Shown here piece after piece: positions 9,027 to 18,552 of a DNA stretch of 29,919 bases. This DNA is from Perkinsus olseni (Eukaryota > Perkinsozoa > Perkinsida > Perkinsidae). Under the pieces are notes generated by a model. That model was not told the DNA's origin and did no database searches. It saw only the letters and a program-made list of their open reading frames with translations. The number at the start of each line of letters is the position of its first letter. The first letter of the stretch is position 1. The stretch is from contig JABANP010000596.1 in assembly GCA_013115135.1 (NCBI GenBank), forward strand, positions 1 to 29,919, read 5' to 3'. Both the position numbers and the translations under genes were made by a program.

Positions 9027-10097
9027 GTGAAAACCACTGAGTGCGATTCGACCTACCTGTGCCTGACAAAGGTATCCTCTCTCCTCTCTCTTCTTCTCTC
9101 GCGCATGAACCGACGGACGCTTCGCCTGACAGCCCACGGTACAAATCACATTGAATATTCGCCGGAATTACCACTTTTAGACACCGAGGTAAGAGGGCGT
9201 TCAACGGCCTCCCTGCCGGACCCGCGATCGTCTAGCCCTGACGGAGAAGAGCGGCACTCATCGCCAGCGAGCCACGTCCCGCGAAAGCCACTGAGTGCGA
9301 TTCGACCTACCTGTGCCTGGCAAAGGTATCCTCTCTTCTCTCTCTTCTCCTCTCGCGCATGAACCGACGGACGCTTCGCCTGACAGCCCACGGTACAAAT
9401 CACATCGAATATTCGCCGGAATTACCACTTTTAGACACCGAGGTAAGAGGGCGTTCAACGGCCTCCCTGCCGGACCCGCGATCGTCTAGCCCTGACGGAG
9501 AAGAGCCGCACTCTTCGCCAGCGAGCCACGTCCCGTGAAAGCCACTGAGTGCGATTCGACCTACCTGTGCCTGGCAAAGGTATCCTCTCTTCTCTCTCTT
9601 CTCCTCTCGCGCATGAACCGACGGACGCTTCGCCTGACAGCCCACGGTACAAATCACATCGAATATTCGCCGGAATTACCACTTTTAGACACCGAGGTAA
9701 GAGGGCGTTCAACGGCCTCCCTGCCGGACCCGCGATCGTCTAGCCCTGACGGAGAAGAGCGGCACTCATCGCCAGCGAGCCACGTCCCGCGAAAGCCACT
9801 GAGTGCGATTCGACCTACCTGTGCCTGGCAAAGGTATCCTCTCTTCTCTCTCTTCTCCTCTCGCGCATGAACCGACGGACGCTTCGCCGGACAGCCCACG
9901 GTACAAATCACATTGAATATTCGCCGGAATTACCACTTTTAGACACCGAGGTAAGAGGGCGTTCAACGGCCTCCCTGCCGGACCCGCGATCCTCTAGCCC
10001 TGACGGAGAAGAGCGGCACTCATCGCCAGCGAGCCACGTCCCGTGAAAGCCACTGAGTGCGATTCGACCTACCTGTGCCTGGCAAAGGCATCCTCTC
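9027..10097. repeat. 254-bp tandem repeat, four full units plus a partial fifth
   Basis: A landmark (ccactgagtgcgattcgac) recurs at 9034, 9288, 9542, 9796 and 10050, always 254 bp apart. Units 2-4 are nearly identical; unit 1 is more diverged. The fifth stops near 10097, where the SWIM-domain coding sequence begins on the minus strand. The period is not a multiple of three, so the similar frames in each unit on both strands are shadows, not a repeat protein. Each unit contains a GAG/GTAAGA splice-donor-like site after a short open frame. The tail of the SWIM ORF reads into the last unit. Confidence 0.95.
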
Positions 10098-10703
10098 TTG
10101 TCGACCTGCTTGCTGTTCTTGTGTTGCTTTTAGTTCCTTTTCCGCTCGTGCGTCCGTGTCTGCGCGCTTTAGGGGCCCCCCACTCTTCCGAGGCCGCCCT
10201 TTCCAATTCACGCATGGCAGGCACAGATCTTGTTTAGCCAACCCTGCCGCACCGCCCATGGCTTGTAGGGCCAATACTGTGGATACCAATGCCACGTGAG
10301 AGCAGGTGAACAGCATGGCGAAAGTGTGACACGAGCATAACAGTGTACCAGGCTTGAAATGTAGGGTGTCGCCGCAGCAAAATATCACCAGATGAATCTG
10401 CAGGATTTTATCCCGAAACTCGTCCAGGGAACCAATCTTGCATGGCAGCCCAACTGCAATGGCCACACGTCCTAGAGCCTCTTCGGCGCTCAGTACTTGA
10501 CTGTTGCGCTTGGAGGAAGATACCGCAAATACCTTCAAATCTTCGTTGCCGATTCCCACCTCCCGGCAGAGGTCCTCGAAGCGCGCAGCCATCACCAACC
10601 GCCCATCAGCTTTATTTTGCATGTGGGGTAGCGGTTTGTAGACGTGATAAGTTATGCCCGGGGCTACTCGACACATTCGTCCTACTTCTCCATCGTAAGC
10701 GCT
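10020..10703 (-). pseudogene. SWIM zinc-finger C-terminal part of the MULE transposase
   Basis: A continuous minus-strand frame with a SWIM motif, CSCHTFAMLFTCSH (C-x-C-x8-C-x-H), preceded by a fold typical of the region before SWIM in MULE transposases (GITYHVYKPL). SWIM fingers bind DNA or protein and usually follow the DDE core in Mutator-like transposases. Here the DDE core lies upstream on the same strand but ends about 2.5 kb away. The frame has no plausible start of its own and its last 25 or so residues are read from the 254-bp repeat, so I read it as the detached 3' part of the gene at 13209-14892. Confidence 0.8.
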
Positions 10704-13230
10704 CCTTTGGACAACATCATCTTTCTGTCCATTCTACAAACGCCGACACGTGTCAAAATCTAGCCCTAGGGGTCATCTTTCGACAACAATATACGAAAAG
10801 CGCGCGCCGCTCAATGTCTTCTTTGAACAACTGTTGGCGAAAGCCTCGCTTAGGGAGAGTATTGGACAGGTTTTTTGGACACTTTCCGCGTGTCGACTTG
10901 TCCAAAGGGCCTCCTCCGCGTCAATTGGACAGAAAACCGAAAAAAGATGCCCAGTGACATTTTGACAAGCATCGGGACCCAATATTGCAATAATCTTGTC
11001 CAAAAGTCTACTTTGGCGATTCTCGACAAGTTGTCGAAGACAACTACCTGCCAAGTTGTCCAAAAACCCTTGTTGTTCGTCGTCAGCTGCCTCACCAAAA
11101 GCGTCGGTTTCTCGCATCACTTCTTTTTGACCGATAGTCTCTGATACTTCATTTGGCCCGTCGAAGCAGCTTCAACGAGGTTCTTACACCTTGACAGCCA
11201 AGCTTTGGCTCCCAGTAGATGGTCTACAGTGAACGCACGTTTCGTCGGACGAAATTCGTCTATTACCAACTCGTTGTAATTACTTCATCCATTAGTATAA
11301 GTATCGAGTCGATACTATCGATTGCCCTTGCCAATTGATTTCTTGCGCGGTTGCAACTTGTGACTTGCAAGGCACAGGGGTCAAATTGTGGGTGGGATTA
11401 CTTGAGAGAGGCTTGCTGCTCTGAGACCCTGTGCTTTGCTGGGCTTTCCAGCCGTGACTTCGCTACTCTTTCACGCTAACTCGTCAACTCAAACCAAATC
11501 TAAGATAGAAAAGTTACCCTGCCTATTTGTACTGCACACCTAGACGACACGAACTTTACGAATCAACTCCGACCCACTCTTTAACTTACTCTCATCAACA
11601 TTAACCCGAGGATTCGGGTAACCGGAATCGGACTGCTCTGGGGTTGCTATGGCTGGCAACAAGAAAAGGACTGAGGAGTCCTCAGCCTGTGGATAGCTCC
11701 GCGTAGGGACTCCATACTACGGAGGGAGTGCTAGTGATCGACTGTCTCACCAAATGTTTATTTGCTATACTCAACTCGTCGATGAGCTGCAGTAGAAAGC
11801 TTAGTATTCGCTGATGTGGTCGGATAATCTTGCTAGGATCTGGAGGAGAATCATAGTTTTTGACGAGAAACCGGTCAGTGACCGCCGGTCACTAGTGGTG
11901 ACTCATCACTACATGATGGGGCAAGTCATTCAGGAGTACGGTACAGCACTGTCGCTAGACATGACAGGGGTTTCCGAGTGGGCTGAGCCCAGTGGGCTCA
12001 GCCCACTGGGCTCGTGCCTGCCCGACGTGCGGGGCTACCTTCTGTGTGCATGCGAAAGATAGCTTTGCTCATCACTTCATTGAATGTGCACAAAACAGCT
12101 CCATGACCTCCTCCCCGGGGGAGGAGCCCGGCTCCTAGAATCAGTTTGGACCTCCTGCAATACTTCCCCGGGCTAAGGCGACGGGAAGGGCGATGTTTGA
12201 ACGTAGATTCGCGGAATAGTTCATATTTACTCAGCCTGATTCGTGTTCCACGCAAGTCATTCATTACTTATGAATCATTGGACATCATAATTATCATCTC
12301 TATTTATGCACCCTCTGATGCCATTGTCCTCCTGTCAGGAGGCTCCTGACCCCGACACGTTCTGCAGGAGCGTTTAAGTACAATAAACTAACGAAGAGCG
12401 TCTACATCCGTGAATGAGAAGAAATTCAGATGTCGTGTAACACGGCACGTGTTCGTATAACAGAGTCATCATGTCGCTTCATCATTTCAATGAAGAATGC
12501 TGCCAACCATAAGGATGCCGAGTATACTGCTATAGGCGGGAGAAGTCCCTGCATTTATCACCGAACCAGCGGAACGTACAATATCATATGTACGTGCTCC
12601 CAGGCGAGTGTGGTCTTCGTACACAAAATTATTTTCCCCACCAAAACTTATTTTTGTTGCGTTCTTCATCCCATTTCTTCATTCTCGTTCTTCGTCGCCA
12701 TACACTACCTCAACTTTTCCCGCTCTCTGCGCGTGAAAACGGGCAGACTCGACATCCTAGCCAATACGGTTGTCAGTCACAAACGAATAAATTGTATTCA
12801 ACTTGTGATCCATTCAGTCTCTCATACTCGTGTCGAGTAGCTCGACTATTGTTTCACCTATTGAGCAAATCTCGCTAACTCATAGAGCCCAGTTTCACTT
12901 GCCCTTTACAAACTGCTCATACCCCCTAGCATGGTTGTCTCAGGTTGTCCAAAGGACAACTTGAGCTTTTCTCGACAACTGCTCAGTCTTCCTCCTTTTT
13001 TTGACACCTGACGACTTTTACTGACAATAAACTGTCCAAAGCTCTGCGTCGGCGCCTTTTCGACACTTTTGTGGTAAAGGATAAACAGTGAGCACAATGT
13101 TGGCGAAAGGTGGCCCGAGTCTCACGTTCGGACAAACTGTCCAGAGCGGGATCTAGGGCTATCTTTGGACATTCTCCCTTGTCGAAAAGGCCGTTGACAT
13201 CTCTGTGTCTAAAGTTGACTTGTCCAAAGG
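10704..13230. mobile_element. Putative non-autonomous DNA transposon inserted in the MULE gene
   Basis: Both ends carry the 11-bp inverted sequence CCTTTGGACAA (10704-10714 and, reversed, 13220-13230). About 400 bp inside the left end and 300 bp inside the right end are crowded with TTGTCCAA/TTGGACAA and related tcgacaa words in both orientations, including a perfect hairpin GTTGTCC-AAA-GGACAAC (12944-12960). Such subterminal arrays are typical transposase-binding regions. The interior has no transposase frame and no gene I can support. The element falls between the DDE and SWIM parts of a MULE. I find no target-site duplication, and exact excision would not restore the frame, so the boundaries are provisional. 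Confidence 0.55.
11671..12349. repeat. Cluster of perfect short hairpins
   Basis: Six perfect palindromes with 1-3 nt loops: 11671-11685 (CTGAGG-AGT-CCTCAG); 11877-11893 (AGTGACC-GCC-GGTCACT); 11977-12007 (14-bp stem AGTGGGCTGAGCCC, loop AGT); 12108-12126 (CTCCTCCCC, 9-bp stem); 12328-12342 (CCTCCTG-T-CAGGAGG); and 12335-12349 (TCAGGAG-G-CTCCTGA), which overlaps the previous one. All lie inside the putative element 10704-13230. Confidence 0.9.
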
Positions 13231-14892
13231 TCACACAATCCTTCTCCATACCCGATCAGGAATTTCCTCGTGTTCTCCAACATCCCTCCCGTTCCACCGA
13301 TACACGGAGGTTTCCGCCCCACGAATGCCCTCAAGCAAGAAAATGTGTTTTCGCAGGTGTTGTTGAAGACTGGAGACTTTGTAGGCACCTCATCATTCAT
13401 GAGCAGGTCGACAGGACACGGTAGATGCATCACGCCTTTAGTACGGGCCCAGCTTATCCGGCAGTGCTTCTCGTCTTTCTCCCCGTAGTTTTCTCGGATG
13501 TAGGCCAACAAGAGCTCTTGCAGCTTCGAGGAGACCATCCGACCCGCACACCGATACATTGCCTCGATCCAAGTCGCTACGAAGGCCTTTGCGGCTTTCG
13601 ATAACTCGCTCTTTTTGACGCTTTCCGACAGGTGGTACTGGCACCGCAGAGAATGCACATTATCCAGACTCACTTCGAGGTCTTTCACCAGAGCTTGGCT
13701 GGCGTCTGTTATGGACGCTGTGATGCGTAGGCGAGCTTCACCGTGGAATATATGCCCAAGATCGTCCAACCAGTTGACCATCTTCTCAACCACTCCAGAG
13801 GTTTCATTCTTGGCTATTACGGCCAAGACGGGAGCCAGTGAGAACCCGACCTTCACGGAACTTCCGGGACTGGGTTTTCGTGTCGGGTGGACGGGCCCTA
13901 TCACTATAAGGCAAACTCCTCCCCGAGCTCCTTTGAAGCAACCGTCAAGGCCAACAGTAATCCCCACCCTTTTCGTCTCTGGTCTCAACAGCGGGGACTC
14001 TTGCGGGTGTGTGGTATTAAACCAGGTCACAAGACCAACCCTCGATGATAGTACCACGCACCCGGTTTCCCTGACCTTGTCCGGCGCTAGTAGGAACGAG
14101 TCTCCTACCAGCTTTCGGTCGAAACGGCCGAGGATGCTAGTTCCATGCAGGTCCTGCGATACTGCTTGTAGTAGTTCGGCGCTCAAGGTCGTGTACCCGA
14201 GTTTCATGCATCCTTCGACTACTTCTTCTAGGTCCGTTAGTGCTTCTTGCTGAGCGTTCAGAAAGTACCTCCGCTTGTTCCCAATTATCTTCATCAAACG
14301 ATCCCTTCCGGACTCAATTGGCGCTCTCCCATCTTCTTCCGCTATGGATCGAAGGAACTCCTCGAACGTGTTTTCGAGCCTCGTGCGCAACTAAAAACCT
14401 CATTGGCAATTGGATACTTACCGTTTGCAGGTTTTTCTCACCTCGGCATACACCCTCATGGCTCCGTACCTTGGGGTCAGTTCCTCGATCATCTTCATGA
14501 TGTGGACGGGTATGCTTTTCTGTGCTCTTATTGGGTTCCCCGTGTGCCCTGCCACTGTAGTCATCACTTCTACGGCATCTGGCGGGACATAGTTTGTCTT
14601 TACCTGAAAGTGCCACACCATAAAAGGCTCCCTTCTACACGTAGTGTAGAAGTGTGGAAGGCTCCCTTCTTGTAGTGTGGCCACTTACTCGAAAGGCGCA
14701 TCCTTCGTGATCCTGGCATTTGAAGACCTTGTAGATCTTCGCTTCCGTCTTCTTGTTCGTATATGTTTCTACCAGCCTCACCCCCAGCATGTCTTGAAGT
14801 TGCCCCTTCAGCTCTTTCGGCCACACTCCCAAGTTCTGGAAGTTCACGGTCAGAGTGGTTATCGGAGCTCCATACTCCGCGACCGGCGCCAT
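13209..14892 (-). CDS. Mutator-like (MULE) transposase, N-terminal and DDE part
   Basis: Three exons: 14892-14689, 14603-14442 and 14390 onward, with introns of 85 nt (GTAAGT) and 51 nt (GTGAGA), both phase 0. Exon 1 holds a Cys-rich module (FKCQDHEGCAFR) like the FAR1/WRKY-type zinc domain of MULEs. Exon 3 holds the catalytic core: first Asp in TVGLDGCFKG, second Asp in ITDASQAL, the C-x2-H of CQYHLSES, and the Glu in NNTCENTFSCLR. The order matches MULE DDE transposases, which cut and paste DNA. The last codons (LWTSQL, stop at 13209) come from the end of the putative inserted element, so the protein is truncated before SWIM. Apart from that break, no stop interrupts the core, so the insertion looks recent. 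Confidence 0.9.
14624..14670. repeat. Hairpin between 13-bp direct repeats inside MULE intron 1
   Basis: CTTCTACAC-GTA-GTGTAGAAG (14632-14652) is a perfect 9-bp stem with a 3-nt loop. The sequence aaggctcccttct occurs at 14624-14636 and again at 14658-14670. The host intron is 85 nt, against about 46 nt for most introns here; hairpin plus one repeat would account for most of the difference. Confidence 0.9.
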
Positions 14893-15053
14893 TGGAACAC
14901 GATCGGACTGTCCATAATAGCTCTGTGCCCCACTGATCTAACTCAACTCAGACACTGGGGATTGAACATGCGACCAATGCTCCGGTAATTATAAGCCGCT
15001 TGGGAGACGACGGTGCTACCAGCACAATTGTGACTGCCCCACTACCCCAGAGG

Positions 15054-15395
15054 TCATCCTTTTCTTTGCTTGGGTTGTACCTTGAAGTACTTGGTTATCA
15101 GTTGGTTATTTGTCTCTTCGGTTGCTCTCCTCGGGCGATCTTCGTGGTGAGTGTTTTTCTCAAGGTCAGCCGGGATGACAGTCTTCGAGTGAGCCGTCCA
15201 CATGGCTCTAAGCTTGCCCTTCTGCTTGCTGGTCATGCTTGAAGGATTCGAGTTGTACCTGGACGGTGGTGACACTATTCGATGGGCGTTGGCGACAGAC
15301 TCACTTCGCCAGCAACCCAAGGAATATACGATTTTGAAACCAGTCTCTGCTTGGTAAATACTCTCCTGACTTCTTTTCCATTTTCACAGATATTT
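15054..15395 (-). CDS. Hypothetical basic protein fragment
   Basis: An open frame of about 114 codons ending in a basic tail (ITKYFKVQPKQRKG). The only internal ATG (in SSMTSKQKGK) would give a protein of about 60 residues, so the upstream part may be an exon. No recognised domain. It lies on the same strand just upstream of the MULE, and could be a second element-encoded protein or an unrelated exon. Confidence 0.33.
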
Positions 15396-15621
15396 TATCT
15401 TCTAAGGAGAGCCCCCTTCTTACCGGATCACCTGAGAACTACCTCCATCAACGATCAGAATTGAATTGATTGAATTAACTACACGTAGCACGTAACAGTT
15501 ACGCGACACTTAGGAAAGCGTCCAGTAGCGATGCATATCTTTTACCATCTCTTGCGCCGAATTCTGCCTGCAGCTCCAGATGGATACCCCTCGAGACGCT
15601 CTATTGACATGGTTTCGGATA

Positions 15622-15668
15622 ACTACAAATTGTAGTGTACAATCCGCCGGTAGCATACTGCGGATTGT
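15622..15668. repeat. Palindrome pair; first motif also found at 29614
   Basis: ACTACAA-A-TTGTAGT (15622-15636) is followed by ACAATCCGC (15639-15647) and its inverted partner GCGGATTGT (15660-15668). The first palindrome recurs with one changed loop base at 29614-29628, again followed by an atcc-containing stretch. Confidence 0.85.
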
Positions 15669-15758
15669 CAAGGTCAGAGACCCCTATCATGGCGTAAAAT
15701 GAGCTCCCGTGACGCACGGCGCGCCAGCGTATTTTTGGGCGAGCGAGATTTCTTCCTT

Positions 15759-15827
15759 AGGAAAATAACATTCTCCTTAGATTTCTGCAATTCACCGAAA
15801 GAATCTTTCGCAATCTTTCGGAAAGAT
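15759..15827 (-). repeat. 38-bp inverted repeat copy 2, followed by two perfect hairpins
   Basis: 15759-15796 is the exact reverse complement of 8049-8086. It abuts CGAAAGA-A-TCTTTCG (15796-15810) and then ATCTTTC-G-GAAAGAT (15813-15827), both 7-bp stems with a 1-nt loop. Confidence 0.93.
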
Positions 15828-16457
15828 CGAGAAAGCTCAAGTGCGCAAGATACTTAAACTGGGGCTCATTTTGTGGATTTGACCCCACGGACCGAGCATC
15901 GCCCGAGGGAATAGTTTGCAATGTAAATTTCGCAGTCGCGAGGCCCCGGGACGGTGGTCCCAGCCTGGAACTCCCAGGGCGATGCGTCTGGCTGGTCGTT
16001 GAGGTCTACAACAGTCTCCGTTGTGAGTGACAACTTGTGACTCATATTCCATCGCGCCAGATGCGGTTGGTTCTTTTCATTCTAGAAAGTTTTCTCCCCC
16101 ATACGGGCCCCCTGATACGGCTCAGGCGTTCCTCAGTGGCTCTCAAGTCCGCTGTACGACCGAGGTTGCGGATGCTATTCACAGAATTGAATTCCGGGAA
16201 TGCAGTTTGTCGAGCATCCACTGGATTCGGTCGCATTAGATGGAGACTGTCGAAGCCTCAAAATCAGACGATCGGAGCACGCATTGTTAGAGACATCGAT
16301 ACCAAGGACTCCGGCGGGAACTTCACGCTGAAGAGCCGCCCTTGGTAACCCATGCAGACTCTGCTTTGCAGAGAGAATATGAGATGTTCAATATGTGTGT
16401 TACATGCGTTGGGACGGAGCCCGTCTCCTGAGGTTATGAGTATCTTAGCAATACAAT
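15828..16457. other. No supported gene
   Basis: Several overlapping frames of 60-100 codons on both strands, none with a recognisable motif. Nothing else seen. Confidence 0.4.
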
Positions 16458-17083
16458 GGAGTTTCACCTGTTTAACACGTAAAACAGTTTTACGCGAAGT
16501 GTTTTACGCGAAAAACGCGATGTGTTGTGTAGTCGTATCACTTCGCGTGATAACGCTGGTGTAAAACGCAATAACGCGTTTAACACTTAAGTCAAAACGC
16601 GTTATAACACGTAGTACGCGTGATGGCGTTAGAAAAACGCGTTTTTCACTACACGTGTAAAAATGTGGCTATTTTAACGCGTTATAACGTTATCCCTGTC
16701 GGTCTCATATTCGTAGACTAGGCGGTCGGCCGCCAAGGACGGTCTGTGCCTGTCGTATTCATGTAAACCTTGACTTCCTTCATGGCCAGCAAACCGGTAT
16801 AGGTCTGTAATAATCATCGTATGTGTAGATAAAGTATTTGAACACCCATGCTGTTGAGTTGATGGTCAGGGAGAGTGTCTGTCGTCGCAATGACGAGTTT
16901 TTGCTGGGAAAAAATGGCAGTCTTGGACATAACACCAGGGGCGTTATGATCACGCGTTTTACACCGAGTGTGTATAACACATTTCGCGTTTCACGCGTTA
17001 TATGTGGTATTTTAGGCCATAACGCGTTGGGTTATGCGTTATGCGTTAAACACTAGCGTTTTGCATAACGGGGGTGAAACTCC
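16458..17083. mobile_element. MITE-like element with ACGCG subterminal arrays
   Basis: Perfect 11-bp terminal inverted repeats, GGAGTTTCACC at 16458-16468 and its reverse complement at 17073-17083, are flanked by the trinucleotide AAT on both sides (16455-16457 and 17084-17086), a possible 3-bp target duplication. Near both ends are many copies of aacgcgttataac-like words; I count 11 ACGCG, 8 near the left end and 3 near the right. The 626-bp element has no transposase frame, so it would be non-autonomous. A 3-bp duplication suggests a PIF/Harbinger-like origin, which is inference. Confidence 0.72.
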
Positions 17084-17404
17084 AATGATGATGGTCATCA
17101 CACCTTTCACGGAGTCCGTTCAAAGTCATGCGTCGCATGCCAGTGACACCGACATGTGGCGCATGACGTTGATAATGGGGGGGGGTTGACCCTGGGTGCA
17201 GGGTTTGAATCCGGAAGGGACCTAGGCGGGACCGTCAGGAACAGGAAATGCAGAGCTGACGAATTAATTGGCGAACGCGTTGGTAAGGTAGCGTTTAGCG
17301 GCGTATCTCGGGTGGACTACCTGGTGACGCTCAGGCTCCATCATGGGAGGCTGGTCTGGGCCCCAAACCAGCCTCCCTTGGCTCAAACTTTGGGCGGGGT
17401 GGGC
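17084..17404. other. No supported gene
   Basis: Short frames only. It contains a G-run (17178-17187) and a short inverted pair (gaggctggtctgggcccc / ccagcctccc) near 17347-17376. Confidence 0.4.
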
Positions 17405-17478
17405 TAGGATCGAGAACTCGGATAACGATCCCGGTGTCTTGTCCATAATAAGCGACCGCTCTACCGTCCGAGCTATAC
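17405..17478 (-). other. tRNA-like sequence, probably decayed
   Basis: On the minus strand, TAGCTCGGACGGTAGAGC matches a tRNA D-arm (A box), and CGGGATCGTTATCCG could form a near-normal T-arm at the right distance. The anticodon stem does not pair and the acceptor halves are not complementary. So this is a tRNA pseudogene or tRNA-derived repeat head, not a working tRNA. The adjacent tandem repeat starts at its 5' end. Confidence 0.35.
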
Positions 17479-17720
17479 CATTCAGAAGCCTATTTGGCGG
17501 ATGAGACCGTTGCCTATATGGGGGTAGAGGATACCTATACCATTCAGAAGCCTATTTGGCGGATAAGGCCGTTGCCTATATGGGGGTCGAGGATATCTAT
17601 ACCATTCAGAAGCCTATAACTCAACATTGGCGGATAAGGCCGTTGCCTATATGGGGGTCGAGGATATCTATACCATTCAGAAGTCTATAAAGCGGATAAG
17701 GCCGTTGCCTATATGGGGGT
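17474..17720. repeat. Tandem repeat, four units of about 60-70 bp
   Basis: Each unit begins tataccattcagaag, continues with a variable spacer, then GCGGATAAGGCCGTTGCC (one unit reads gatgagacc), and ends tatatgggggt(a/c)gaggat. Unit lengths differ because of spacer changes. A looser array of 'aattggcggataaggaa'-like words carries on to about 17905. Confidence 0.92.
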
Positions 17721-17898
17721 AGAGGATTTCACGTTGGCGGGTCGTTGAGACTGCAAATTGGCGGTAGGGTCGAGATGAGGGGATACAATTGGCGGATAAA
17801 GAAGTCATTTTAGCGGCAGGCCTCGAATAAGGAATTCAATTCCGCGAATAAGGCACACAATTTCATGGTTAAGGAAGTCAATTTCGCTGATAAGGACA

Positions 17899-18552
17899 TC
17901 AATTTCGGGGGGTCAACTTGAGCCATACCGGAAATCTTCCCGCTGCTATTCTCAGATTGACACAACTGCGCGACAGTGCATGACAGTATCTCACGGAATC
18001 CTTTGTGGGAATCATTTGTATCTGACAGCTTGGGGCTGCATTGGGTGGCTCAATTGAGGGCTCTTTATGGAATAGGTTTGGGAGGAACAGTTCTACCATT
18101 AGGTCGTGGGTCGCACTGTCAGGCACTCGCAATGGCCAATTCCTAATTCTGGTTTCAATTTTACGTGGAACTTCAGTGGATACGTAGGTGCCTCTGAGTA
18201 GCGTTACTGAATTAACGATACCAGCTTCTCGCTCGGCCCGTCTGTGTTTTTGTAGGGGGTTGATCTCAGTACATACCTGCTCGTCGATCCGGTGCCGAAG
18301 CTGTTTCACGCTCGTCTGTGGTATCGTTTTTCCGCTTTCACTAAATGGAGACCTTCGTGGGAGCGAGTCTGGCCAGAGAACAAGAGACAAGTAACGAGCA
18401 TTATTCAATTTGGCTATCATATTAGACGCAGAGATGTGGTTGATGCTTTCCTCAATGCTGAGGATGAAGAACAAGGTTGAGGCGGTATTGGCAGAGGAGA
18501 TCCGCAGCCTGCATGAGCATTTGGATAGTCCAAACAGCCGTTGGTGAGACAC
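17899..18552 (-). CDS. Hypothetical ORF of 217 codons
   Basis: The longest unexplained single frame in this part, from an ATG at 18552 to a TAG at 17899. Its length argues against chance, but I recognise no domain or signal. Its first part is antisense to a coiled-coil-like frame on the plus strand (18464-18547), so at most one of the two is likely real. Confidence 0.3.
   Translation of the reverse strand: MSHQRLFGLSKCSCRLRISSANTASTLFFILSIEESINHISASNMIAKLNNARYLSLVLWPDSLPRRSPFSESGKTIPQTSVKQLRHRIDEQVCTEINPLQKHRRAEREAGIVNSVTLLRGTYVSTEVPRKIETRIRNWPLRVPDSATHDLMVELFLPNLFHKEPSIEPPNAAPSCQIQMIPTKDSVRYCHALSRSCVNLRIAAGRFPVWLKLTPRN

Noticed and set aside
9146..9911. Three similar 85-codon frames suggesting a repeat protein
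   Set aside because: They recur with the 254-bp period, which is not a multiple of three, so they cannot join into one protein.
10442..10957. 171-codon open frame on plus
   Set aside because: Antisense to the SWIM region and runs into the putative element end.
12430..12840. 136-codon open frame on plus inside the putative element
   Set aside because: No motif, AT-rich and overlapped by other frames of similar length.
13615..14253. 212-codon open frame on plus
   Set aside because: Antisense to the MULE DDE core.
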